The translations under genes and the position numbers were made by a program. From Laguncularia racemosa (taxonomy: Eukaryota; Streptophyta; Magnoliopsida; Myrtales; Combretaceae), in contig JBBMOL010000430.1 of NCBI GenBank assembly GCA_037954665.1, positions 186,001 to 250,000 on the forward strand: 64,000 nucleotides of DNA, in the 5' to 3' direction. Positions 9,940-19,839 of the stretch are shown one piece after another. Numbering within the stretch: the first letter of the stretch is position 1; each line of letters begins with the position of its first letter. The notes below the pieces were generated by a model that saw only the letters and a list, made by a program, of their open reading frames with translations, was not told where the DNA came from and searched no databases.

Positions 9940-12711
9940 TTATTTATCAGGTTTGGGTCTTTCGGGAGAACTATTGTCGTGGTCCTTCTTAGCCTTGGTA
10001 TTATAAAGAGTTTTTTGAACAGTAGTGGTCTTTTGACCTTCAGTAGTGGACTGACTGACTGATTCCCCATTTTTCCTCAATAGCTCATATTTTAAAATAG
10101 TAGTAGCATCTTGAGTTCCTAGGTCAATTACATTTATAGATCGTGTTTCTATCCAGACATTATTTGAATCATAGACATTCTCTCTTTTCGAACTCTGTGG
10201 TAGTCCTAGTTTGATGATAATATCTTTTTTTCCAATCTGGAGTTTTTTCCAATCTATTCTGAAATTTGCATGAATGGGGATCTGCTCCGTTAGAGATAGA
10301 TCTGCTAATTGCTTTTGAAACCATTCAGATGTTACTAAATCTTTAGCAGGACCCTTGTGTTTAACAATATGTCTATCATCTTCAATTTCTAACATATAAC
10401 TTTTTGGTGCTAAGAAGATTCCACTCTTGACATGGTATTCGAGTTTAAACTTACCCATTTCCATGGATGAGATTAAATCGTCAGAAAGAGGACTTCCTAG
10501 AACTATTAAGTCAGTATCAGTATAATAACAGTCAGGTCTGGAAATGTGTGGATACATATGAATACGAGCACAAGCAGTTATAGCTGCAGCCAATTGAACT
10601 GCCGACATCTTAGGAGCTTTCTAGTTATCGTCGTCTACAAAGCTACTATTGGTAATGTAATTGACAATATAGTAATGATCGGTAAGCTTTTCTGCGGATT
10701 GAAAATTGTCCATCTTCATCAATTCCTCGTATTTTTTTTTATTGCAGATCTCGGTTACTGTACTTTCAGGATTCATACCAAATCTACCATAGAGCGAGTT
10801 CATTAGAATCTTATAAATAAATGTCATAGACTCATCACCTCTTTTCTTAGCTTCTTGTCTGCTTTCATTGAGGTCTGAGATGATCCCTTCGAAAGGACTG
10901 GACTTCTTCTCAAACAAATACCCCCTAAGAGGAATTATCTGGTAGCCTAAATCACGTGCGAACTTCAACTCTTCGCTATAAAAGACTCCAATGAATTTAC
11001 CTGTAGGAAAGAGTAAAGTACCAAATTTATCCTTATATGGCAAGAATGGACGTGATATACTAGTAGGACATACAATATAGGCCTCAATAAAGCCAAACAA
11101 GCTATCCAAACCAACGCCCTCCAAATTATTCTGCCAGACAGGTACACCACAAGGCATCGGATAAGATTTCATAATAAAAGGATATAATGAGTTAACATCG
11201 TAGTAGTAAAGATTCTCACCATAGGGCTTATATACATCCACATGACCCCCATAATAGCCGCGCCTAATAAAATTGTCTTGGTTTCTAGTAGGTATATGGA
11301 TATGAAAGGTATTATCATCAAAATATTTATTACGAAAGATTTTCAGGGAAAGCGCTGACACTGTCATCACATCCTCGATATCAATCTGATACTTAGACCA
11401 ATTAATCTCTTGAGCCTTCAACATTACACCACCTAAGATAAGGATATCTTGTCGAAGATAGTTTATCAAATCCTCACTATTAACCTGAAGATCAGACACA
11501 ACCAAATCCTCATGGGGGATAGAACCTTTTGAGCCTAATTCAGGGCATAATGTCATCCCCAATGATGCAAGAGATCTAGGCAGCAATGTGCAAGAATCTC
11601 TAAAACGTAATAAGAATTTATCGTTAATATAGACTTTCAACTCGTAAAGTTTATGATTCCTCACCAAGGGTTTGATTTTATACTTATTACCACGATCAGC
11701 ATAATACCTAAGAATGAAAATTCCATCAAATCGGGCAAAATTGTGGAAATAAACTATTCGAAGCTTCCTATTTTTTATCACACATTCTTCCAAATTAGAT
11801 AAAAAATCAAATAACATTCTTTGACTCCTTTCTTCAAAGTTAGGATATAAAGTTATGTGATTTTCACTGAAAAAGGTTTGTATCGAATAGGAAGGTATGG
11901 AAGTAAGATCATCACTAGGCTTCACCACTAAGTAACCAGCTGCATAAGGAACATGAACATTATTAACTATTACAGTCTCTATATCGGCTACAATGAAAGG
12001 ACGAATTTCTTTTATATTACTTTTGATTGCGGTTATCTTAGAGGGAATACGACACTTTTTATACATCAGTGATTTGACTTCTGGTAGATTAGCACTTATT
12101 ATATAAGAATCCATAACTTTGATAATATTTCCAATCATATCAGAATCAGATATATTAGGAAAGTCTAATGATTTAATGGAATCCTTTGATTCATAATAGA
12201 TATTAATGAAGACCCCTTTTATCACAGCATCCTGATATCTATCACCGTATAACCTCACTTGTTGTTCAATTATATCATAGATCCTTTTTTTTTGAAGTCT
12301 ATTACCTAAAGGATCACACAATGGAATAGCCCTACCTAAAGTATATGATATATCATAATATGTAGATAAATTCATTGTATATCCCATGGTAAATTTCACA
12401 TACTCGGAATCAATATTGTAAGCGTACTGCTCTAGCAATTGTATAAAGGCTAATATTATAACTTCATAATCAATAATACGAGGGTATGGTACCATAAAAC
12501 TAGTAGAAGCATAGATATTTCCAGGATAACGAATCTTAAATCTAACACTATCAATACCATATTTTAAGCGTTCCCAATAATAATAATAGTTGATAGACGA
12601 ATATGACCTCTTAAAATTCTTATTATAACTATTAATATAGGAACCATTCATATAGGTACGATTATAATAGGTACGATTATAATAGGATGTATTATAATAG
12701 GTAAGCATCAT
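9940..12711 (-). pseudogene. dpo: Family-B (protein-primed type) plasmid DNA polymerase with one in-frame amber stop
   Basis: One frame of 924 codons, interrupted only by TAG at 10621-10623 (codon 697). Exonuclease motifs: Exo I DIE at 243-245, Exo II NFARFD at 324-329, Exo III YLRQD at 418-422. Polymerase motif A is YYDVNSLYP (D505); motif B is KILMNSLYG (634-642). Motif C, TDTD (732-734), lies after the stop and is followed by Leu where family members usually have Ser. The N-terminal ~230 residues start in the inverted repeat with a Tyr/Asn-rich leader and could include the terminal protein. The acidic/basic C-tail runs to codon 923. The polymerase would copy the plasmid from protein-capped ends. 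As it stands, translation ends before motif C, so the product would be inactive. A single C-to-T change of a CAG codon would explain the stop. Confidence 0.9.
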
Positions 12712-12877
12712 GTGTTTATTCTTTTTTTTCCTCCTGATTTATAACGCTAGGAGGGTGTCAGCGTATGTATTATTCGTCGTTCCGGACGGGTATTGATATA
12801 CAATATTTTACTATCCATTATTATTGATTCTTGTATTCTTTCCCCTAAAGATAGGAATAATATTAATGTTCATTTTT
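12599..12877 (-). repeat. Right terminal inverted repeat of the plasmid (279 bp)
   Basis: Reverse complement of 5726-5989. It is 15 bp longer because a unit encoding YYNRT is present twice (attataataggtac repeated at about 12660-12685). It contains the first ~38 codons of the DNA polymerase, so replication origin and coding start overlap. Confidence 0.95.
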
Positions 12878-12882
12878 GGATC

Positions 12883-13156
12883 TAACCACTCATACAATCC
12901 ATATTTCGTCTTAAATGCGGTTTTCCATTCATCACCTTCTTTCATTCTAATTTGGTGGTATCCACTTTTCAGATCAATTTTGGAAAAGACACTAGATCCA
13001 TGTAACTAATCTAACATGTCATCTAAGCGAGGAATGGGATGACGATACTTTACCGTGATGTTGTTGATGGCGCGACAATCAACACACATTCTCCATGTCC
13101 CATCCTTCTTAGGCACCAAAATTATAGGCACTGCACATGGACTCATGCTTTCGCTC
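12883..13156 (-). repeat. Inverted duplicate of the left chromosomal flank beside the plasmid
   Basis: Its reverse complement matches E1 RT at 5464-5723 with essentially one difference (aaaacCgc versus aaaacTgc). It includes the shared TAG. It then extends about 17-19 bases further into RT (tgtatgagtggttag) than the left flank does, before meeting the plasmid end. At 13156/13157 the sequence flips back to plus-strand RT (ggtttaactaacgcacc). About 25 bp of forward RT are missing at the site. This is a copied filler segment, not part of the plasmid. Confidence 0.93.
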
Positions 13157-13816
13157 GGTTTAACTAACGCACCTAGTACTTTTATGAGACTTATGAACCA
13201 TGTTTTGAGGACTTTTATTGGAAAATTTGTGGTTGTCTATTTTGATGATATCCTCATTTATAGCAAGAGTTTAGAAGATCAGATATCTCACTTGAGGGAT
13301 GTTTTCGAAGTACTTCGAAAGGAGCAATTATATGCTAATCTCAAGAAGTGCACTTTTTGCACAGACAAACTTGTGTTTCTTGGCTTTGTTGTTAGTGCAC
13401 AGGGAATACAGGTTGATGAAGAAAAGATTCGTGCGATCCAAGAATGGCCTAGTCCAACTAATGTAAGTAATGTGCGGAGTTTCCATGGACTAGCGAGCTT
13501 TTACAGGAGATCTGAGAAAGATTTCAGCACCATTGCAGCACTACTTACTGAGCGTCGATCTAAACTACTTCCTAAAGGCGATGGACCATTTCAAATTCTT
13601 GAGCGCATCGATGATAATGCGTACAAGATAGACTTACCAAGTGAATATCAAGTAAGTGCTATGTTTAATGTTACTGATTTGAGTCCTTTTGATGTAGGCA
13701 ATGATTTGAGGATAAATCCTTTTCAAGAGGAGGGGAATGATGAGATCCATGATGGGAGTCAAGCCAAAAGATGGAATGTGGATCCTCTTGAAGTGCCACC
13801 TACACCAATCACATGA
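13157..13816 (+). pseudogene. E1 pol fragment: RT palm fused to integrase GPF/Y tail
   Basis: It resumes RT after the plasmid scar with LTNAPSTFMRLMNHVLRTFI, then the catalytic YFDDILIYSKSLED box, the thumb (LVFLGFVVSAQGIQVDEEKI) and RSFHGLASFYRRSEKDFST. At about 13552 it jumps to RRSKLLPKGDGPFQILERI, the GPF/Y module at the integrase C-terminus. RNase H and the IN zinc finger and catalytic core are therefore missing. The frame continues across the PPT into the 3' LTR (from 13738) with NVDPLEVPPTPIT, then stops at 13814-13816 where relatives read Arg. E8 has the same deletion point. Confidence 0.9.
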
Positions 13817-14425
13817 AATTGAGCGAAACGATTCAAGGAAGCGCTTAACGGGTTGATAAAGGATGTCCACGAAGCCGGAAAGGATTGGATCAATCATGAA
13901 GTTGGAAAGGATTGGAACAATCGTGGGAATGCCCTTGCTCTTGTACAAGTCATAAAGGATATGGGATGAAGAGGGTGTGTCTTTACAAGGCACGGCCGTA
14001 TAGGAGTCTCAAGGTTACACCGAATCATACACGGTCATATACATGGCCGTGTATGGAGTCAAGAAAATCCACAGAAAGATACACGTCTAGAAGTACACGG
14101 CCGTGTATCTCTTCAACATCGGCTCAAGGCTAGCTCCAAGGCCGTCGGCCTATATGTTTGTTTTGTTAATATTTACGCAACTTGTCTAAGCTATGTCGTT
14201 TTGGGCTTTATTGTTACGAATTGTAACCCTAATATAAAGCTCCTAGGGTTAGAACATAAGGATATAGAACATACATAACATTGAAAGTTTGAAAACACTT
14301 TTGAGAGAATTCTTCTCTTGGTTCTTTAAGAACTAACCTAGAACTTATCGAATTTTATTTTCGTAGCGTTCATCCCGACTTATCAATTGATCTTTCATCC
14401 CGATTGTGGCGTCTTCATATTATAC

Positions 14426-16170
14426 TGATAGAGCCATTTTATACTCAATCTTTATAGTATAAATTGTGTTAAATTATTATTGATTTTATAGAATTCCTAA
14501 GTAAATGGTACTTAATTCTATCATCGTGATAAATCAGGTTAAATGGAGCCAAGGATGCTAATTCAAGTATATTAGAGAAGTCATCTACATCTTGGATCGA
14601 GACAAGGAATTCCACCGCCGGAGGGAAGTACATGGGCGTGTAATTGAAGTACACGGCCGTGTACTTGGTTTTGAATCAACAGGAAGATACACGGTTAAAG
14701 TACACGACCGTGTAGCTACCTAGGAACAAGCACGGTTTGAGGCACGGCCAAGGTGCAAATCGTGCTACTTACTGGACGAGAAGGCGAAAATGTGGACTTT
14801 GAACACAGAGAGACACGGCTTAGGGCACGGCCGTGGTGGAAGCCGTGGGAGAAACCGTGCTTGGAGCCGTGGTGGAAGCTAGGTGTGCCAAGGAGAAGAA
14901 AGTGTGGAACATCAACTAGATGAAGGCACGGCTTGAAATCTAGCCGTGGGTGTAACCGTGGTAAACACTGGACACGGATGAAGACTTGTAGATTATGCAC
15001 AGATGAAGGCACGACTTGAAATCTGGCCGTGTATGTAACCGTGGTACACACTGGACACGGAAGATGATACGCGAAATATGCACAGAGGATGGCACGGCTT
15101 GACCCACGGCCGTGTGGTGGGGCGTGCCAGGGAGACGAATCTTCACTTCTCGAAATTTACTTGGAAAAGGAAAGATATTTTCGTATCTTGCTAGCAAAAG
15201 ATCACATGCTATCCTTCTAATAATATAAATAGAGCCAACCCTTGAAGGTTAGGGCAACTCTTTAATCTTTGGAATCTAGGAATCACCTTGGAGACAAGAA
15301 GGAAACGAGGAGGCAGAGCAAGCAACCGGGTTCATTATGTTTCTACTTTTTATTTTCGTTTTATTGATGAACATGTGTATCTAAGCTACTTTTCTAGCCA
15401 AGGGATTATAGATGTTTAATTCTCCACGAATTGTGAGGTCTAATTGACTTGTATTTAATCTATTCTTTGTTTTTGGGTATTCATATATCTTCTGATCGTT
15501 TTGTCATTATTATTTTTGTTGATTGGTATGAATAGAGCTCTTCTACTCAATTAGCAAGTTAATATATTGTCAACTAGCACGTCAAATCAGTAATTATTTG
15601 ATTGTTCTAGTCTTAGTGACACAATAACATGTTTGGTTATAAAAGAGATGATCGAATTCATGTTATGGAGGTGTATGATCATGTTTAAATAGGTTATCTT
15701 ATAATCTATTGGCATGAATTGGTGGTCTCTCTAGTTTTTAATGCTATTGGTAGATTAAATCCTAAGCGCTTGTCTAGGGTTGTCTAATCAATAAGAGAAA
15801 TAATTCAAAGCGCTTGTCTGAGGTTATCGAGGAAGTAAGGAGAGATAGGTTGTTAGAGCTTGTTAATAACCATAACCAGTTTATCTAGGAATAAGAATAG
15901 AAAACATTTGCATCAATGATCAATTCCTAGAATTAAACTATCTTGATTCCTTTGGCTAGGCTTTTTATCAATATTCAATTTTCTTATCTTGTTTTAACTT
16001 TATTTGATCCACAAACAAACCCCCCCCCCCATTTTCCTTTTCCCTTTTATTCTCCTTGAATAGAAATAAGTTTAACCAATCTCTATGGATTCGACCCTAC
16101 TCACCACTATATGCAAATCATATAATTGTCTAGGAGTAGGTTTTATTTTTGTTGGATTCGACACCCATCA
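14426..16170 (+). repeat. 5' LTR of Athila A1
   Basis: It starts TGATAGAGCC and ends GACACCCATCA. The first ~700 bp are crowded with CACGG/CCGTG words, including acacggccgtgta-type palindromes. About 15200-15250 gives a candidate promoter/leader start (aatataaatagagcc, a TATA-like word). Minus-strand ORFs here reflect the repeated motif and are not considered genes. Confidence 0.93.
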
Positions 16171-16175
16171 AATTT

Positions 16176-16193
16176 TGGCGCCGTTGCCGGGGA
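16176..16193 (+). other. PBS of Athila A1 (tRNA-Asp type)
   Basis: tggcgccgttgccgggga lies five bases after the LTR edge. This is the PBS characteristic of Athila-type elements, complementary to the 3' end of tRNA-Asp. Confidence 0.92.
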
Positions 16194-16221
16194 TTGGTTT
16201 CAAATTTATTTCTATTCTAGT

Positions 16222-18435
16222 ATGACTCGTTCTTCTCAAACAGGTGAACTAACGTATAATCCGGAGATTGAGAAGACTCTAAAGAGGCTGCGACAAGAAG
16301 CTAGATCATCCACTAGACTGAACTTAGCATCGGATTTGTTTGATTTATCCCTTGATTCTGAAAGAGAAGACGATATGGAAAATCCCGAGAGAACCTTAAG
16401 GGAATTGGCTGCACCAAATGTGAATCAACAACCACTTTGTATTCACTACCCCGAACTAGCTGTGGAATTTGAGTTGAAATCTGGGTTGATACATCTGCTA
16501 CCCACCTTTCATGGTCTTGAGAATGAAGATCCTCATAAGCATTTGAAAGAGTTCCATATAGTGTGTTCTAGTATGAGGCCGCAAGGAATAACCGACGATC
16601 AAATCAAGTTACGTGCTTTTCCATTTTCTTTAAGTACTAAAGCTAAAGATTGGTTATTTTATTTGCCTCCAGGTTCCATCACCACTTGGACAGATATGGT
16701 GAGACTCTTTTTTGACAAATTCTTCCCCGCATCCAGAGCCGCTGGTATAAGAAGAGAAATTTGTGGTATAAAACAAAGGGACACCGACACTCTTCACGAG
16801 TATTAGGAGAGGTTCAAGCAACTGTGTGCAAGCTGCCTACAACATGGGATATCCGAACAACTCCTCATCCAATACTTCTACGAAGGCCTGATTCCGATGG
16901 AAAGAAAGATGATGGATGCTGCAAGTGGAGGCGCCATAGTAAACAAAACCCCTGGTCAAGCTAGGGAATTGATCTCCATTATGGCTGCAAATTCGCAACA
17001 ATTTGGGTATAGGCATGATACATCTTCAAGGAAGGTAAATGAGGTAAGTGTTTCTAACCTTGAACATCAAATTTCTAATCTTACCTCTCTTGTGCAGCAG
17101 CTAGCTCTTGGAAATACCCAGCAGGTGAAGGCTTGTGGAATTTGTGCTGTTCCTAATCATCCGACCGACATGTGCCCCACATTGCAAGACGACAATCATG
17201 AACACGCCAATGCTGTAGGAGGACTCCCAGGACAACCACAAAGGAAGTATGACCCCTATTCGAATACTTACAATCCTGGATGGAGGGATCATCCCAACTT
17301 TCGATATGGCAACAACCCTCAACATTTCCAACAATTCCAGCCTAAGCCATCACACCAAGTGCCCCAAGCTCCTTCCACTTCAGGTATGTCTCTTGAGGAT
17401 ATTGTTAAATCTCTCGCTGTTAATACCAAACAATTTCAGGAGGAAACAAAGCCAAGCATTCAAAACTTGGAGAATCAGGTAAGCCAACTTTCTTCAACTG
17501 TAAACAGGTTAGAGACTCAAGGTAAGTTACCTTCTCAAACTATTAAAAACCCGAAGCAAAGCGTTAATGCAATTACCTTAAGAAGTGGAACAGAATTGCA
17601 GGGATCAAATAAGAAAGTACATCCGTCTAATCCTGAGGAAGAGACTGAGAAAGAGACTCCAACTCCAAGCCAACAGAACAATCAGATCAAAGGACCCCTC
17701 ATTGAACCGCCAAAGGTCATGACAACAGCACCTCGTTTCCCCTCCAGATTGGCGAAATCCAAGAACGAAGCGGAAGAAAAAGAGATTCTGGAAACGTTTC
17801 GCCAAGTCGAGGTAAATATTCCTTTACTTGATGGAATTAAGCAAATACCGCGCTATGCTAGATTCCTCAAGGACTTGTGCACTAACAAAAGGAAGCTGAA
17901 AGGCAATGAAAAGATTAGTGTGAGTGAAAATGTTTCAGCTATTATTCAGAAGAAGCTTCCTCCTAAATGTAAGGATCCAGGTATGTTTACCATCCCGTGT
18001 AAAATAGGTAATCTTGGAATCACTAAAGCCATGTGTGATCTAGGAGCTTCTATTAATGTCATGCCTTTGTCTGTTTATCAACATTTAAATGTTGGTCCTT
18101 TAAAGGAAACGAGTGTTATTGTTCAACTTGTTGACAGGTCCAATGTTTACCCTGAGGGAGTTCTAGAGGATGTTTTAGTTCAAGTCAATGGTTTGGTTTT
18201 TCCTGTTGATTTTTATGTGCTTGACATGGATGATAGTGATTCAAATCCTTCATCACTGATATTATTAGGGCGACCATTCCTTAAGACTTCTAAAACGAAA
18301 ATTGATGTAAATGATGGCACCCTCACTATGGAATTTGATGGTGAAGTGATTAAATTTAACATTTATGATGCCATGAAACATCCTAGCAATATCTCTCCTA
18401 TTTTTGTTGCGGATGTTATTAACCCATTACCATAG
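16222..18435 (+). pseudogene. A1 gag-protease with one amber stop
   Basis: One frame starting MTRSSQTGELTYNPEIEKT, 738 codons, interrupted only by TAG at 16804-16806 (after DTDTLHEY), where the family is expected to have Trp. The Gag core includes FHGLENEDPHKHLKEF and FPFSLSTKAKDWLFYLPPGS. After the stop it continues with FYEGLIPMERKMMD, a short Cys/His patch (CGICAVPNHPTDMC), Gln/Pro-rich and coiled-coil-like segments, and an aspartic protease with DLGASINVMP (from about 18040) and LLGRPFL (about 18265). It ends VADVINPLP. Gag would form the particle and the protease would process it; no pol follows. Confidence 0.88.
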
Positions 18436-19839
18436 GTACCCAAGCTGGAATCAAGATCCTCATCCGAACATCTAGCCTAGAATGTCTAGCCAAAGACGTT
18501 AAAGAAAGGCGCTACATGGGAGGCAACCCATGTCAAAAAAAAAAAAAAATAGTTTTGTTTTGCTTTAGTTTTGTTTTGTTTTAGTTTAGTTTGGTTTTGA
18601 TTTTAGTGTAGTTTTGAACTCTCCGGATCAGCTGCAGCTAGGATACATATCAGTAAATGACACTTTCCAAAGCTTCAAGGGAACACTCCAATACCAGGGA
18701 AGTACCAGTATTTCCTTTCTCTTATTCTCTAATGTTTCTTGAGTTATTAATTCCTCTTCAATTGTGTTAAATTAGAAACAGTGAGGACACTGTTCAAGCT
18801 AAGTGTGGAGGAGAGGATAATAAATTATAGAGAATAGAGAATTGATCCATACTTTGAATGAATGTTTGTCCTTAAGCAATTTCAAGCCAATTTTTTTCAA
18901 AATTATCATGAAATCTAGAGATTGTACTAAATGTTATAATAAGCATCTACAAAATGTGAAATTGACTTGTTCAAATGCTTTACTCACCCACTGTTGTGAT
19001 TAGAATACTTGGTTAAAATTAAGTAGTGAAATCTTTAAGAAACAAATTTACCTTGTATTTAGCTTTAGAATTGGAAGTTTAAGAGTAGGTCGAGTCCTTA
19101 AGTGAAAAATAAACAAGTCTACTTCTAAGTTATATTAGCTACTATATACTCTTTGAAAAAAAAAAAAAAATCAAGCATAGCCATTACTCCAATGATTCAA
19201 GTAATTGAGTTAAGAGTATTCAAACTTGAATGTTAGAGTGAGGAAGAGTCCGTAGGGGTATCTCAAAACCCGGTAACTTGAGTGATGAGCTCGGGATGTG
19301 CCGACTCAATGAACTCACTATAACGATAAGGGCGAAAAAGGCGAAAGTTCATGAAAAGAGGCGGGCAAAAACCCGTCAAAACAGATGCTTGAATAAATCA
19401 AAAGAACATGAATGTAAACATTCATTGAATAAAACATGACTTATAATAGAAAAGGGAGAAAATCTAAGCAAAGAGTTGATACTATATGCTTTTACTTTAT
19501 GTTGCAAGGATTATATGTTTGCTAATGTCTAATGAAGTTTAATTGGGTGTTTTTTTTCCTTAGTGGATTAAGTATTTACTTTTGGAATAAAAATTCTTTT
19601 GCTAAACATGAGGATTAAAGTTTGTTTTGTTTATATTAGCTATTGAATTCTATCCATAGTAATTTGATCATAGGGAAACAGTTTGGTTGAAGTAGTAGAC
19701 ATTAAATTACAAGTCATGAATTACAAATGAATAGATGCTTGGAATGATGAAAAGAAAGTTTGTATAATCTATGACAGAGTTCTCAATTGATTTGATGCAA
19801 TTGCTTGAGGACAAGTAAGAGTTTAAGTGTGGGGGAATT
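18436..19839 (+). other. A1 non-coding 3' region with conserved Athila motif and PPT
   Basis: This 1.4-kb stretch holds no gene. At about 18507-18534 it has ggcgctacatgggaggcaac, a GCGC...GGGAGGCAACCCA hairpin-like word conserved in Athila elements downstream of pol, followed by a poly-A run and T-rich 'gttttgtttt' repeats. The PPT aagtgtgggggaatt (19825-19839) abuts the 3' LTR. A2 carries the same region at 43567-44920. Confidence 0.75.

Larger units (their letters stand above)
5726..12877. mobile_element. Integrated linear mitochondrial-type plasmid (invertron), 7.15 kb
   Basis: The block is bounded by terminal inverted repeats (5726-5989 and 12599-12877). It encodes a phage-type RNA polymerase (+), an unknown 302-aa protein (+), and a family-B DNA polymerase (-) whose first codons lie inside the right repeat. 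This gene set and layout is that of plant and fungal mitochondrial linear plasmids with protein-capped ends. It is AT-rich, unlike the surrounding retrotransposon DNA, and both edges are sharp: E1 RT on the left and an inverted copy of E1 RT on the right. No direct target duplication is present. The whole plasmid, including both termini, appears to have entered nuclear DNA, since the surrounding Gypsy copies are nuclear-type repeats. Capture within a mitochondrial genome is less likely but not excluded by sequence alone. Confidence 0.93.

Noticed and set aside
10546..10806. Plus-strand ORF opposite the DNA polymerase
   Set aside because: Antisense to conserved motif B/C region of the polymerase; no sign of its own conservation.
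5726..12877. Whole window as mitochondrial genome
   Set aside because: Many nested Gypsy and Athila elements with fresh TSDs surround the plasmid, which fits nuclear DNA far better; mitochondrial location cannot be fully excluded without mapping.
14716..15197. Minus-strand ORFs in Athila LTRs (also 20130-20611, 40397-40861, 45092-45625)
   Set aside because: They recur because the CACGG-rich LTR is repeated. Composition is biased, there is no recognised domain, and frames differ between LTR copies.
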